From Erysipelotrichales bacterium (GTDB taxonomy: Bacteria; Bacillota_I; Bacilli_A; Erysipelotrichales; Erysipelotrichaceae): 64,000 bases of DNA. Position numbers and translations under genes: made by a program. Of this stretch, positions 45,035 through 54,025 are shown piece by piece (the stretch's first letter is position 1; every line of letters starts with the position of its first letter). The stretch lies in NCBI GenBank assembly GCA_910576345.1, contig CAJTIT010000006.1:46268-110267 (forward strand), given 5' to 3'. The notes under the pieces are model-generated. The model saw only the letters and a program-made list of their open reading frames with translations, was not told the origin of the DNA and searched no databases.

Positions 45035-45563
45035 TCTCAATGATGTGAACAACATGGAACAAGAAGCCAAGTATAAAATTATTAGAATGGAAGATGAAGA
45101 TGCATCCGTGCAGAATACGGCCGTCTTTCAAGAGTGCAAGGCTTCGATTCAAAAGCTGTATGAAGATTTTCGCGAATGGTGGGATGTAAACCAAAACAGT
45201 GAAGAAACAAAAGAACGCAAAGAAAAGCTGAGATTGGAAACGGAACGCATCTTAAATGCCTGCAAATTTCAAATCAATAAATGGAAAGAAAATGAAGATT
45301 TGAAAAAGGCTGTGGATAAAGGCGTTGATGTGGCTGTGAAAACCGGAGATTGGATGATGAAAACATTCCAAGAAGGTGTGGACACGATGAAAAAAAATGA
45401 ACAATGTCAGAAGGTAGGAGAAAAATTTCAGCAGTTGAAAGAAGATGAGCGCGTAAAAAAAGGTGTGGCTTCTTTCAAACGCGGCACTTTGAAAGTCGCA
45501 GAAAGCGCATTTGAGGGTTTGAAAAAAGTTTTAGATGATAAAGACAAGGAAACAGATAACTGA
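45027..45563 (+). CDS. Coiled-coil protein, positional YtxH equivalent
   Basis: 178 residues, highly charged and helical, with no membrane segment. The repeated pattern VDKGVDVAVKTGDWMMKTFQ and KVAESAFEGLKKVLDDKD suggests amphipathic helices. It starts inside the DUF948 gene with GAGGTGA 7 nt before the ATG. Position (murC - ytxG - here - ccpA) is that of ytxH, though the sequence lacks the N-terminal hydrophobic stretch of YtxH, so this is assignment by context. Confidence 0.65.
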   Translation: MNDLNDVNNMEQEAKYKIIRMEDEDASVQNTAVFQECKASIQKLYEDFREWWDVNQNSEETKERKEKLRLETERILNACKFQINKWKENEDLKKAVDKGVDVAVKTGDWMMKTFQEGVDTMKKNEQCQKVGEKFQQLKEDERVKKGVASFKRGTLKVAESAFEGLKKVLDDKDKETDN

Positions 45564-45574
45564 GGTGCGATATG

Positions 45575-46567
45575 ATGAAAAGAATAACCATATATGATGT
45601 TGCAAAAGAAGCCGATGTGTCTTTGGCAACCGTTTCACGCGTAATCAATGGATCGGAAGTAGTGCGTGAAGATACAAGAGTAAAAGTACAAGAAGCCATT
45701 GAAAAACTCGGATACAAGCCAAATGCGATTGCGCAAGGGTTGGCTTTACAGAAAACAACAACCATTGCATTGGTTGTTCCGGAAGCAAGTTTTTTCTATA
45801 CAGGTCAAGTGATCAATGGATTGATCGATGTGGCTAAAATATATAAATATAATATTGTACTTCATACAACCACCGAAGGTATTATTGAAATGAATGACAT
45901 TATTGAAACGATTATCAAATCAAGGGTCGATGGTGTTGTAATTTTTAATGATAAACTGACGCGTGAAGAACTCAATACATTTACGCATTATCAGCTGCCA
46001 ATCGTCGTTATCGGAAATCGGTTGAGCGATGAAAGTATTGGCTCTGTTTATGTCGATTATGCAAAACTGATTTATGATTTTGTAAGTGGATATCTAAAAC
46101 GTGGCATTCATGATATTGCCCTTGTGGAAGACCGCAAGAATCCGGCAATGGTGAAACAACTGAAAGAGGGACTCAAAAAGGCTTTCCAAGACAATGGACT
46201 GCAGTTTGAGCATTACATAGAGATTCCAAAAGAATATCGCTCTTCTTATTTATATTTACAGGAATATATGAAACAGCATCGTCATCAATTAATGATCACA
46301 TATCGTGATTCGCAGGCTATGGCAGTATTGAATACTGCGAAAGAATGCGGTATCGATGTTCCAAATGATATGGAGCTTGTCTGTGTGCTTGACAGTAAAT
46401 ACTTATCCATGGCAAGGCCACAAATTTCAGGATTCAAAATTCCTGATTATGATTTAGGCGCTTTGGCTATGCGGACTTTGACTAAAATGTTGGATGGTGA
46501 AGAATCCATGGATAAGGAAATGGAATTAAGTTATATTTATGCACCTAGAAAATCTACCATACAATAA
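45575..46567 (+). CDS. ccpA: LacI-family regulator, likely CcpA
   Basis: 330 residues. The N-terminal LacI helix-turn-helix reads ITIYDVAKEADVSLATVSRVING with hinge NAIAQGLALQKT, followed by a periplasmic-binding-protein-like core. Position beside murC-ytxG-ytxH matches ccpA in Bacillus, supporting catabolite control protein A, which binds cre sites with HPr-Ser-P. However, the core is quite divergent, so a different LacI regulator is possible. ATG 45572 is an alternative start. Confidence 0.72.
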   Translation: MKRITIYDVAKEADVSLATVSRVINGSEVVREDTRVKVQEAIEKLGYKPNAIAQGLALQKTTTIALVVPEASFFYTGQVINGLIDVAKIYKYNIVLHTTTEGIIEMNDIIETIIKSRVDGVVIFNDKLTREELNTFTHYQLPIVVIGNRLSDESIGSVYVDYAKLIYDFVSGYLKRGIHDIALVEDRKNPAMVKQLKEGLKKAFQDNGLQFEHYIEIPKEYRSSYLYLQEYMKQHRHQLMITYRDSQAMAVLNTAKECGIDVPNDMELVCVLDSKYLSMARPQISGFKIPDYDLGALAMRTLTKMLDGEESMDKEMELSYIYAPRKSTIQ

Positions 46568-46574
46568 GTAAATG

Positions 46575-46604
46575 AAAACCGTAAATGCGATTACGGTTTT
46601 TTTA
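46575..46604. terminator. Bidirectional intrinsic terminator
   Basis: Perfect AAAACCGTAA/TTACGGTTTT stem with T runs both ways, between the convergent ccpA-like and rnhC genes; it overlaps the rnhC stop codon. Confidence 0.85.
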
Positions 46605-47489
46605 TAGGATGATTCCTGCTTTTTTCGTATTTGCGAAATGCAATTTTGCTACACGATTCAATTCCTGAACTCCATGTATTTTCACAAAATCATGAATGGC
46701 ATGATCTACTTTATAGGATGCACCTTTGATAAAAGGAAACTGATAATGCTCGCACATCGCATCAAATGCGCAAAGGAATGCATAGCGTGCAATAACTGAG
46801 CCGGCTGCGACTGATAAATATTTGTTTTCTGCTTTTGTTTCAAAATGGATGTTTTCTATGATTTCTTTTTCTTGTCTTACATAGCGATAATAACTATCTT
46901 TTTTAACAAACTGATCAATGATCAAATGTTTTGGCAAAGTTTTCAGTTTGCGTTTTAGATTAACGAAAGCCTGATTGTGCAGTTTACATTTGATTTGAAC
47001 CATATGATTCGTTGGATGAAGGGCATTGTATTTTGCGTTGTCCAGCATTAACAAAGAATGCGGCAATCGTTCCATCAATAAAGGTGCGACTTTCATAATG
47101 ACATCATCTTTCATCGCTTTGGAGTCTTGGATATGAAATTCTTTCAACCATGTAATGTCATTTTTAGTCACGTAGGTGGCGCAGACTACGACCGGACCAA
47201 AATAATCACCGGTGCCAACCTCATCACTGCCACACTGCGGAAACCATGTAGACACATCCAAAATAGATTCTTTTTGTTTGTTTTCTTGTTTTGGATATCC
47301 TTGTGTGTGAATGGAGGCACCTTCACCTTGAAAAACAACTTTTCCACTTTCATATGCGGTTATCACACAATCCGTTAATTTTATTTGCCAATGAGCATAA
47401 GGCGGTGTTTTTCGTTTTTCTGCCATAGGATATCGTTTTAATAATTCGTCGATTTGTTGCTTTGTGCATATAACGGTGATGGTATTCAT
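46602..47489 (-). CDS. rnhC: Ribonuclease HIII
   Basis: 295 residues: an N-terminal TBP-like substrate-binding domain of about 80 residues and a type 2 RNase H core. The signature GSDEVGTGDYFGPVVV carries catalytic Asp and Glu, with a further acidic site in IQDSKAM. It removes RNA from DNA-RNA hybrids. ATG 47489 is chosen because AGGAG is 9 nt upstream; an in-frame ATG at 47519 lacks one. It is divergent from cvpA-mutS2, as in the Bacillus rnhC-yshB-mutS2 neighbourhood. Confidence 0.94.
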   Translation of the reverse strand: MNTITVICTKQQIDELLKRYPMAEKRKTPPYAHWQIKLTDCVITAYESGKVVFQGEGASIHTQGYPKQENKQKESILDVSTWFPQCGSDEVGTGDYFGPVVVCATYVTKNDITWLKEFHIQDSKAMKDDVIMKVAPLLMERLPHSLLMLDNAKYNALHPTNHMVQIKCKLHNQAFVNLKRKLKTLPKHLIIDQFVKKDSYYRYVRQEKEIIENIHFETKAENKYLSVAAGSVIARYAFLCAFDAMCEHYQFPFIKGASYKVDHAIHDFVKIHGVQELNRVAKLHFANTKKAGIIL

Positions 47490-47619
47490 ATAAGGATGCT
47501 CCTGTCTTTCAGATAACATCTTATCATAAAACGATTGAAAAAAACAGATAGTTTTTCATATTGATATTCATAAGAAGTCGAAAGAAATCCAAAATAAAAG
47601 TGAGCATATGGTTTTCAAT

Positions 47620-47649
47620 TTGCGTTCCTGCATCTGAGTATGTTAAAAT
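47620..47649 (+). promoter_or_regulatory. Promoter of cvpA-mutS2
   Basis: TTGCGT (47620-47625), 18-bp spacer, TAAAAT (47644-47649). Confidence 0.65.
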
Positions 47650-47687
47650 AAAGTTGATTTTAACTTTAGAAAATATGAGGTGAACTG

Positions 47688-48365
47688 ATGATATTTCCAA
47701 TGGATTATATCGTATTGATCAATATAGTTGTAATTGTCTTGATTGGCATATTTGCTTACAGCGGATATAAACAGGGACTCATTTTAAAAGCATTGGGTTG
47801 TATCGGATTTGTATTGTGCGGATTTGTGGCTTGGATATTGTCTTCGCCATTTTCTAAATTGCTTCATTTATATCCAAGTGATATGACACCTATGAGCGGT
47901 ACGATTGTAGAACCTATTTTTTATGATACACTGAATCGTGTATTGGTGTTTGTGATATTGTTTCTGATATTGAGTGTATTTATTTTATTTATGAAACCGA
48001 TTTTGAGTTTTTTTGGCAAACTTCCGCTGATTAAGGAAATGAATATACTGGCAGGCTGTGTAGTTGGTGCTTTGCAAGGGCTGATCGCAGTCATGGTCAT
48101 GTCTTTTGTTTTCAGCACGCCTTTATTTGCGAATGGATCCAAAGTCATTGAACAGAGTTTATTACAGCCGGTTGATGTATTAACAAAAGGAATTTTGTTT
48201 TTGTTTGAAGATCATATGGAAGAATTACAATCTATTCAAAAAATTGTAACACCTTCTACGATTTTGAATGAAGAAGATATGGAGCATATTAAGACATGGC
48301 TATTGCGTTATGATTTGCCAGAAGATCAAATCGATGCATTTATCAATGAATTGGCAGGAAATTGA
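47688..48365 (+). CDS. CvpA-family membrane protein (YshB-like)
   Basis: 225 residues with four membrane helices and an acidic cytoplasmic tail. The DIVVIVLIGIFAYSGYKQGL-like start (VVIVLIGIFAYSGYKQGLI) and the AGCVVGALQGL segment match CvpA/YshB. CvpA was named for colicin V production, but its general role is unknown. It is followed 1 nt later by mutS2; Bacillus has zapA, yshB, polX and mutS2 here, so zapA and polX are missing. Confidence 0.85.
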   Translation: MIFPMDYIVLINIVVIVLIGIFAYSGYKQGLILKALGCIGFVLCGFVAWILSSPFSKLLHLYPSDMTPMSGTIVEPIFYDTLNRVLVFVILFLILSVFILFMKPILSFFGKLPLIKEMNILAGCVVGALQGLIAVMVMSFVFSTPLFANGSKVIEQSLLQPVDVLTKGILFLFEDHMEELQSIQKIVTPSTILNEEDMEHIKTWLLRYDLPEDQIDAFINELAGN

Positions 48366-48366
48366 C

Positions 48367-50682
48367 ATGAAGGATTTTGAAGTATTGGAATATCAAAAAG
48401 TGAAAGAACTCATCGCTAAGCACTGTCGTTTTTCTCTGGGTAAACGGCTGATTTTAAAGCAAGAGCCATCTTTTCGTTTTTTGTGGATCAAACAAGAGAA
48501 TAAACGGCTTCAAGAAGCTATAGATGTATTGGTACGCTATGGCAACCCAGCCTTTCCATCCTTGCATGATATTGAGCAATCACTGTTGGCTGCAAAGAAA
48601 GATGCCGTACTTCGCTCTTGGGAGTTACAAAGGATCCTGGGACAAGTACAGGCGGTAAAAAGCGTACATGCATATCAGAAGAATATAGAAATTGAAGTTC
48701 CGTATTTAATGGAATTGTTTCAATCATTCAGCGATCTATCCGCACTTGCTCAAAGTATTTCCAAATGCATCAATACATACGATGAAGTCGTTGATCATGC
48801 ATCCGCTACGCTTGCACAGATCAGAAAAAATCTGAAAGCATGCGAACAGGATCTCCATAAGGAAACACAGCGCTTCATCGCTGCCAATCATGCCCTGTTG
48901 ATGGATCATGTGACGATTTCGCGTAACGACCGTATTTGTGTGTTGATGAAAGCCAGTGAGAAAAACAGTGTGCGTGGATTTGTTCACGGAGAGAGTGCTT
49001 CAGGTCAAGCATCCTATGTAGAACCCGAAAGTTTGTTCCGTTTAAACAATCAATATGCATCTTTAAAAAGTAAAGAGCAGGATGAAATTGAAAGAATTTT
49101 ATTTGAATTGTCACAAAAAGTAAAAGAGCACGCATCCTCTTTGTTGGCAAATCAAGAAACGTTTGCGATATTGGATCAAATATTTGCAAAAGCTGAATAT
49201 GCATTGTCCAATGATGGATGTGTTGCACATGTGGAAGAAGACGGAATGCATTTGTATATAAAGGAAGCAAGACATCCTTTGATTGAGGCAGATCATGTGG
49301 TGGCCAATACGTATGAAATCAAACCGCCATTTCGATCTTTGCTGATTACAGGATCCAATACAGGTGGGAAAACGGTTACGCTGAAGACGGTTGGACTGTT
49401 TGCGTGTCTGGCGCAAAGCGCCTTTCCATTATTGGCAAAGTATGCGAGACTGCCATTTTTTTCGCATATTTTTGCAGATATTGGCGACGATCAATCGATT
49501 CAAGCAAGTCTTTCTACGTTTTCTGCACATATATCGAAACTGGCAGCCATTTGTCGTGATGTAAATGCTTCTTCACTTGTACTTTTGGACGAATTGGGAA
49601 GCGGTACGGATCCTAAAGAAGGAGAAAGTTTAGCGGTGGCCATCTTAGATGAACTTCGTCAATCGAAGGCTATGGTGATTGCGACCACCCATTATAGTGC
49701 TTTAAAGGCATACGCAAAACAAAGTGAAGACGTTTTGATATCCAGCGTGGAATTTGACGTAGAACAGATGCGTCCAACATATCGTTATCTAGAAGGGGTA
49801 AGCGGAACCTCCAATGCATTTGCCATTGCGAAACGTTATCAAATGAATGCGAACGTTTTAAAAAAAGCACAAGAGTTACGACAAGCACAGATGACCCAGC
49901 AAGATCAACTCATGGAGAAATTGGAAAAGGAAATTCAAACGTATCAAGAAAAAACGCAGAAAATGGAACATTCTTTGAAAGATATGCGAGATATGCAGGA
50001 GCAATTCCTACAAGAAAAACAAGCGTTTGAACAAGAAAAAGAAAAGCAACTGCAAGAAATCAAAGAGCATTATAAGGAAGAACTGGAGACCATTCGTGCG
50101 AAAGGACAGGCCATGATTCAAGAACTGACACAGATGTCGAAGGAAACAAAGCCACATATCATTCGTGAAATGTCACATCGTATATCACGGCTGGAAATAC
50201 AGGAAGAAGACGAACCGATGGAAGAGCGTGAACTAGCCATTGGCGATTATGTTTGTCTAAGTAAATTAAATTATTATGGCGAAATCTTAGATATTCAAAA
50301 GGATAAGGTCTGTGTTTTGGTGAACGGTATGCGTATGAATACCAAGAAAAAAGACTTGAAACTTGCTGATAGACCACAGAAGCAAAGCAATGAAAAAGGC
50401 TATCAGACACCAAAGGCAAAACCATTTTCGATGGAATTGAATGTGATCGGTTGTCGTGTTTTAGAAGCAAATGCGTTGATGGATAAATATTTGGATAATG
50501 CCATTTTGGCAAGGGTTGATACGGTTCGAATCATTCATGGAAATGGTACCGGTGCGCTGCGCAAAGGTATTCATGCGTATTTGAAAAAACATGCAAAGGT
50601 AGAAAGTTTTCGCATGGGGGCACAAGGAGAAGGTGGCTTGGGTGCAACCATTGTCACACTGAAAAAGCGAGGGAAATCATAA
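48367..50682 (+). CDS. mutS2: Endonuclease MutS2 / ribosome-rescue ATPase
   Basis: 771 residues. Order: N-terminal core and clamp helices, MutS ATPase with Walker A ITGSNTGGKTVTLKT, Walker B LVLLDELGSGTDPKEGE, a long coiled coil (about residues 520-610), a KOW-like segment (AIGDYVCLSKLNYYGEIL) and a C-terminal Smr nuclease domain (VRIIHGNGTGALRKGI). MutS2 limits recombination in some species and splits collided ribosomes in Bacillus. ATG 48367 is right for the family; earlier starts lie in cvpA. Confidence 0.96.
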   Translation: MKDFEVLEYQKVKELIAKHCRFSLGKRLILKQEPSFRFLWIKQENKRLQEAIDVLVRYGNPAFPSLHDIEQSLLAAKKDAVLRSWELQRILGQVQAVKSVHAYQKNIEIEVPYLMELFQSFSDLSALAQSISKCINTYDEVVDHASATLAQIRKNLKACEQDLHKETQRFIAANHALLMDHVTISRNDRICVLMKASEKNSVRGFVHGESASGQASYVEPESLFRLNNQYASLKSKEQDEIERILFELSQKVKEHASSLLANQETFAILDQIFAKAEYALSNDGCVAHVEEDGMHLYIKEARHPLIEADHVVANTYEIKPPFRSLLITGSNTGGKTVTLKTVGLFACLAQSAFPLLAKYARLPFFSHIFADIGDDQSIQASLSTFSAHISKLAAICRDVNASSLVLLDELGSGTDPKEGESLAVAILDELRQSKAMVIATTHYSALKAYAKQSEDVLISSVEFDVEQMRPTYRYLEGVSGTSNAFAIAKRYQMNANVLKKAQELRQAQMTQQDQLMEKLEKEIQTYQEKTQKMEHSLKDMRDMQEQFLQEKQAFEQEKEKQLQEIKEHYKEELETIRAKGQAMIQELTQMSKETKPHIIREMSHRISRLEIQEEDEPMEERELAIGDYVCLSKLNYYGEILDIQKDKVCVLVNGMRMNTKKKDLKLADRPQKQSNEKGYQTPKAKPFSMELNVIGCRVLEANALMDKYLDNAILARVDTVRIIHGNGTGALRKGIHAYLKKHAKVESFRMGAQGEGGLGATIVTLKKRGKS

Positions 50683-52472
50683 TGGCCAACATGGCGAATA
50701 TTGAAGACAAATTGAAAATTTTGCCGGCATTACCTGGATGCTATCTTATGAAAAACAAAGATCAAGAAATTATTTATGTTGGCAAGGCGAAAAAATTGAA
50801 GAATCGGGTGCGTCAGTATTTTATGGGAGCACATGATTTTAAGACGCAGCGTTTGGTTGCCAATATCGATGATTTTGAATTCATTGTGACCGGCAGTGAA
50901 AAAGAAGCGCTGCTTTTGGAAATCAATCTGATCAAAAAGCATACACCGCCATACAATATTATGTTTATGGACGATAAGACATATCCCTATATCAAGCTGA
51001 CCAAAGAAAAGGCGCCCATGTTAAAAGTTGTGCGCAACACCAAAGATCGAAAAGCAGAATATTTCGGCCCTTTTCCAGATTCCGGTGCAGCTTGGGATAC
51101 AATGCGTCTGTTAAATCAGTTATATCCACTTCGCAAATGTGCCAGACTGCAGAAAAAAGAATGCTTATATTATCACATTCACCAATGCTTGGGACCTTGC
51201 GTGCATGATATTTCTGATGTTGTGTATCAGCAAATGGCCATGCAGATTCGCAAGTTTCTCAAAGGGGATGTAAAAGATATCGTACTACAGCTACAAAATG
51301 AAATGACAGAGGCAAGTGAACAGATGCAATTTGAAAAAGCAAAAGAAAAGCATGATCTGATACAAGCAATTGAGCATGTAACCGCACGTCAACAGATTGA
51401 TTTTCAAGATCGTAAGGATCGTGATGTATTTGGATGTTATGTGGATAAAGGTTATATCTCCATCCAAGGGTTTTTCTTGCGCGGTGGGAAAATGTTGGAG
51501 CGGACGCTGCATGTTACACCGTTGTACGAGCAGGAAGAAGAAGCGTTTCTTTCCTTTATTTTGCAATACTATGGTCAACATCCATTGCCGCAGGAAATCT
51601 TATTGCCGCAGTTCTATGATGTTTCGGTACTTATGGAAACATTGGATACTAAAATCCTCCAGCCGCTTCGTGGAGATAAGCTGAAACTCGTTGAAATGGT
51701 CATAGAGAATGCGAAAAATGCGCATCAGCAGAAGTTTGAACTTGCACAGCGTAAAGATCAAAGAAAAATAGAAGCAATGAAACAGCTTTGTGAGGTGTTT
51801 CATAAGGAAATTCATCGTGTAGAAATCTTCGATAATTCGCATATTTCCGGTGCATTCAATGTTTCTGGCATGGTCGTTTATAAAGATGGGGAACCATCCA
51901 AACAAGATTATCGTCTGTATAAGTTAGGATCCTACATATCCGATCTGGATTCAATGAAAGAGGTCGTCTATCGCCGTTATACGCGTTTGTTAAAAGAAAA
52001 AGGACGTTTTCCTGATTTGTTGATTGTAGATGGAGGCTGGTTACAAATTGAAGCAGCCAAAGAAATTCTGGAAGCGTTAGAACTCGATATCACACTTTGT
52101 GGATTGGTAAAGGATGATCAGCATCGCACCAGCAATCTTATGGATGCGAATGGTACTTTATTGAAAGTGGATCGTTCTTCTTCCTTGTTTTTCTTACTTA
52201 CACAAATGCAGGATGAAGTGCATCGATTTGCTATCACGTATCATCGTAAACTACGTAGTAAAGCCATGACAAAATCGATATTGGATGATGTGGAAGGAAT
52301 CGGTGAAGTGCGAAAGAAAGAAATATGGAAACATTTTAAAAGTATGAAACGTTTAAAAGCAGCAACAGTGGATGAAATCGCAGAAATCGTACCAAAGGCT
52401 GTTGCCCAAAATATCTATGAAGTTTTGCATAACCCTAACCAAAACGATTTTGATGCATATGATAAAATGTAA
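50682..52472 (+). CDS. uvrC: Excinuclease ABC subunit UvrC
   Basis: 596 residues. N-terminal GIY-YIG nuclease domain (GCYLMKNKDQEIIYVGKA), a UVR motif (FEKAKEKHDLIQAIEH), the EndoV-like second nuclease domain (EIFDNSHISG, LIVDGGWLQ) and C-terminal helix-hairpin-helix motifs (LDDVEGIGEVRKKEIWKHF). It makes both incisions in nucleotide-excision repair. The ATG shares its first base with the mutS2 stop, so they are coupled. Confidence 0.97.
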   Translation: MANMANIEDKLKILPALPGCYLMKNKDQEIIYVGKAKKLKNRVRQYFMGAHDFKTQRLVANIDDFEFIVTGSEKEALLLEINLIKKHTPPYNIMFMDDKTYPYIKLTKEKAPMLKVVRNTKDRKAEYFGPFPDSGAAWDTMRLLNQLYPLRKCARLQKKECLYYHIHQCLGPCVHDISDVVYQQMAMQIRKFLKGDVKDIVLQLQNEMTEASEQMQFEKAKEKHDLIQAIEHVTARQQIDFQDRKDRDVFGCYVDKGYISIQGFFLRGGKMLERTLHVTPLYEQEEEAFLSFILQYYGQHPLPQEILLPQFYDVSVLMETLDTKILQPLRGDKLKLVEMVIENAKNAHQQKFELAQRKDQRKIEAMKQLCEVFHKEIHRVEIFDNSHISGAFNVSGMVVYKDGEPSKQDYRLYKLGSYISDLDSMKEVVYRRYTRLLKEKGRFPDLLIVDGGWLQIEAAKEILEALELDITLCGLVKDDQHRTSNLMDANGTLLKVDRSSSLFFLLTQMQDEVHRFAITYHRKLRSKAMTKSILDDVEGIGEVRKKEIWKHFKSMKRLKAATVDEIAEIVPKAVAQNIYEVLHNPNQNDFDAYDKM

Positions 52473-52493
52473 GCATCAGGAGTATAGGGGGTA

Positions 52494-52703
52494 ATCAATA
52501 CGCAAACGATATTAACTAGGCGTGAAAAGCAGGTGTTTGATCTATTGATTCAAAATTACAGCACCAAAGAAATCGCAGCGATGATGAAGATTTCCGATAA
52601 AACGGTACGAAATCATATATCCAATGTGATGTTAAAACTGGGTGTGAAGGGAAGAGCACAGGCAGTAGTAGAATTATTGAAACTGGAAGAATTACACTTA
52701 TAA
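52494..52703 (+). CDS. gerE: GerE-type LuxR-family sporulation regulator without a normal start codon
   Basis: The frame is open from a TAG at 52485 to TAA 52703 and encodes a LuxR-type DNA-binding domain: LTRREKQVFDLL, then STKEIAAMMKISDKTVRNHI and LGVKGRAQAVVELL. This closely matches the small GerE regulator of late mother-cell sporulation genes. No ATG, GTG or TTG precedes the domain. Candidate starts are ATC 52494 or ACG 52500 (8 nt after AGGGGG), or GTA 52491 (8 nt after AGGAG); a frameshift from the overlapping frame at the end of uvrC is also possible. A terminator follows. Bacillus has gerE in this neighbourhood. Confidence 0.75.
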   Translation: MNTQTILTRREKQVFDLLIQNYSTKEIAAMMKISDKTVRNHISNVMLKLGVKGRAQAVVELLKLEELHL

Positions 52704-52724
52704 AAGCCGCTGGTTGCGGCTTTT
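52702..52724 (+). terminator. Intrinsic terminator after gerE
   Basis: AAAAGCCGC/GCGGCTTTT with a 5-nt loop; the T run is short. Confidence 0.65.
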
Positions 52725-52931
52725 GCACTTGTTCAACCAAACGGCAAAAGACAAGTATAAATCACTCATTTCTATCCATCGTATACATAAGCAAGCATTC
52801 AAGATATCCTCAGAATAATTTAACGTGTTTTTATTCAGTTATTTTCACGTTCGTGGTATAATATTTGCATGTGAAATGAAGTAAATAGGAAGATAAGTCA
52901 ATTTATCCCTAAAGAAATAAGAGGTGTGGAA

Positions 52932-54014
52932 ATGAAAATAAAACGTATGGCCTTTATTGGCAGTCTGATCGTTTTATTTGCGGTCTGCTTTGCAATTATG
53001 AATGAACATTATGATGAATTGGCAAGATACCCGTATGTGACAAGTGAAAATAGAGAAGTAATCTTAAAGCATTTGAATAATGAGGATATCAATTATATGA
53101 TTGCCCAACAACTGAAACCGGAACAGTTTCTGCCTTTTATCGAAACAAAAGGATTTCAGATTCGCAATACGCTATGGTATAATCGTGCAAAAGAAATGCA
53201 GGACGCAAGAAACGAAGTCATTGTCGCTTTTATCAACGATTATCGGAAAAAACTGGATTATGCAAGTTTGGAAACGCTGTTGCAGGCATATTCTTATGAT
53301 ACGCTACGTATATTTTTTAGCGAGGACAATGACTATATTAAGAACGCATCCATTATCACCAATCCTGCGGCAGCGCTTGCGCTGATTGATGAAAATGAAA
53401 CACTGTTTACCTATCAGCCAAACGATTTGGTAGCTGTTGATAAAATTGCAACTGTTCCGTTGCATGAAAATAAGAAGAATACGATTTATTTGAGAAAAGA
53501 AACTATTCAGCCGCTTCATGATCTTTGTGATGCAATTTCTGCGGTCAACAATAAGACGTGTGGAAATCTAATCTTGACATCCGGCTATCTTTCCTATGAA
53601 GATCAGATTCCTATGTATGAATCGATGATGCTGAAATATGGTAAAGATAAATTTCAAGAGTATTGGGACTATCCCGGTCAAAGCGAATATCAGCTTGGGA
53701 CGATGGTGCGCTTTCAGCCTGCCGGAAAAGAAGTGAGTCACATTGATGAATTTGGTCTTGAAAATGAAAAGGCGGAACAAAAAGAAAATGATGAACAAGA
53801 AGAACCAAAAGAAACACAAGAACAGAAATTGGCAAAATGGTTGAGCGAGAATGCCTATAAGTATGGTTTTGTCGTGCGTTATCCGCAAGGCAAGGAAGAT
53901 GTGAGCGGTAAAGCGTATCAGCCATTTACACTTCGCTATGTAGGTTTGGAACATGCAAAAGCGCTTTATGAGAATCATCAGGTATTGGAAGAATATACGT
54001 TAAAAACAAAGTAG
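52932..54014 (+). CDS. VanY-fold protein lacking all catalytic residues (pseudo-carboxypeptidase)
   Basis: 360 residues with an N-terminal membrane anchor (about 6-23). Residues 210-260 and 300-340 follow the D-Ala-D-Ala carboxypeptidase VanY pattern: SGYLSYEDQ, PGQSEYQLGTMVRF, WLSENAYKYGFVVRYPQGKED, QPFTLRYVG. In active VanY the matching motifs are SEHQTGLAVD and EPWHLRYVG, so zinc His, zinc Asp, catalytic Glu and second zinc His are Tyr253, Arg260, Gln330 and Thr333 here. An acidic insertion separates the halves (278-298). It should bind no zinc. An extended -10 (TGGTATAAT at 52853) lies upstream. Confidence 0.78.
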   Translation: MKIKRMAFIGSLIVLFAVCFAIMNEHYDELARYPYVTSENREVILKHLNNEDINYMIAQQLKPEQFLPFIETKGFQIRNTLWYNRAKEMQDARNEVIVAFINDYRKKLDYASLETLLQAYSYDTLRIFFSEDNDYIKNASIITNPAAALALIDENETLFTYQPNDLVAVDKIATVPLHENKKNTIYLRKETIQPLHDLCDAISAVNNKTCGNLILTSGYLSYEDQIPMYESMMLKYGKDKFQEYWDYPGQSEYQLGTMVRFQPAGKEVSHIDEFGLENEKAEQKENDEQEEPKETQEQKLAKWLSENAYKYGFVVRYPQGKEDVSGKAYQPFTLRYVGLEHAKALYENHQVLEEYTLKTK

Positions 54015-54025
54015 GAGGATCATGC

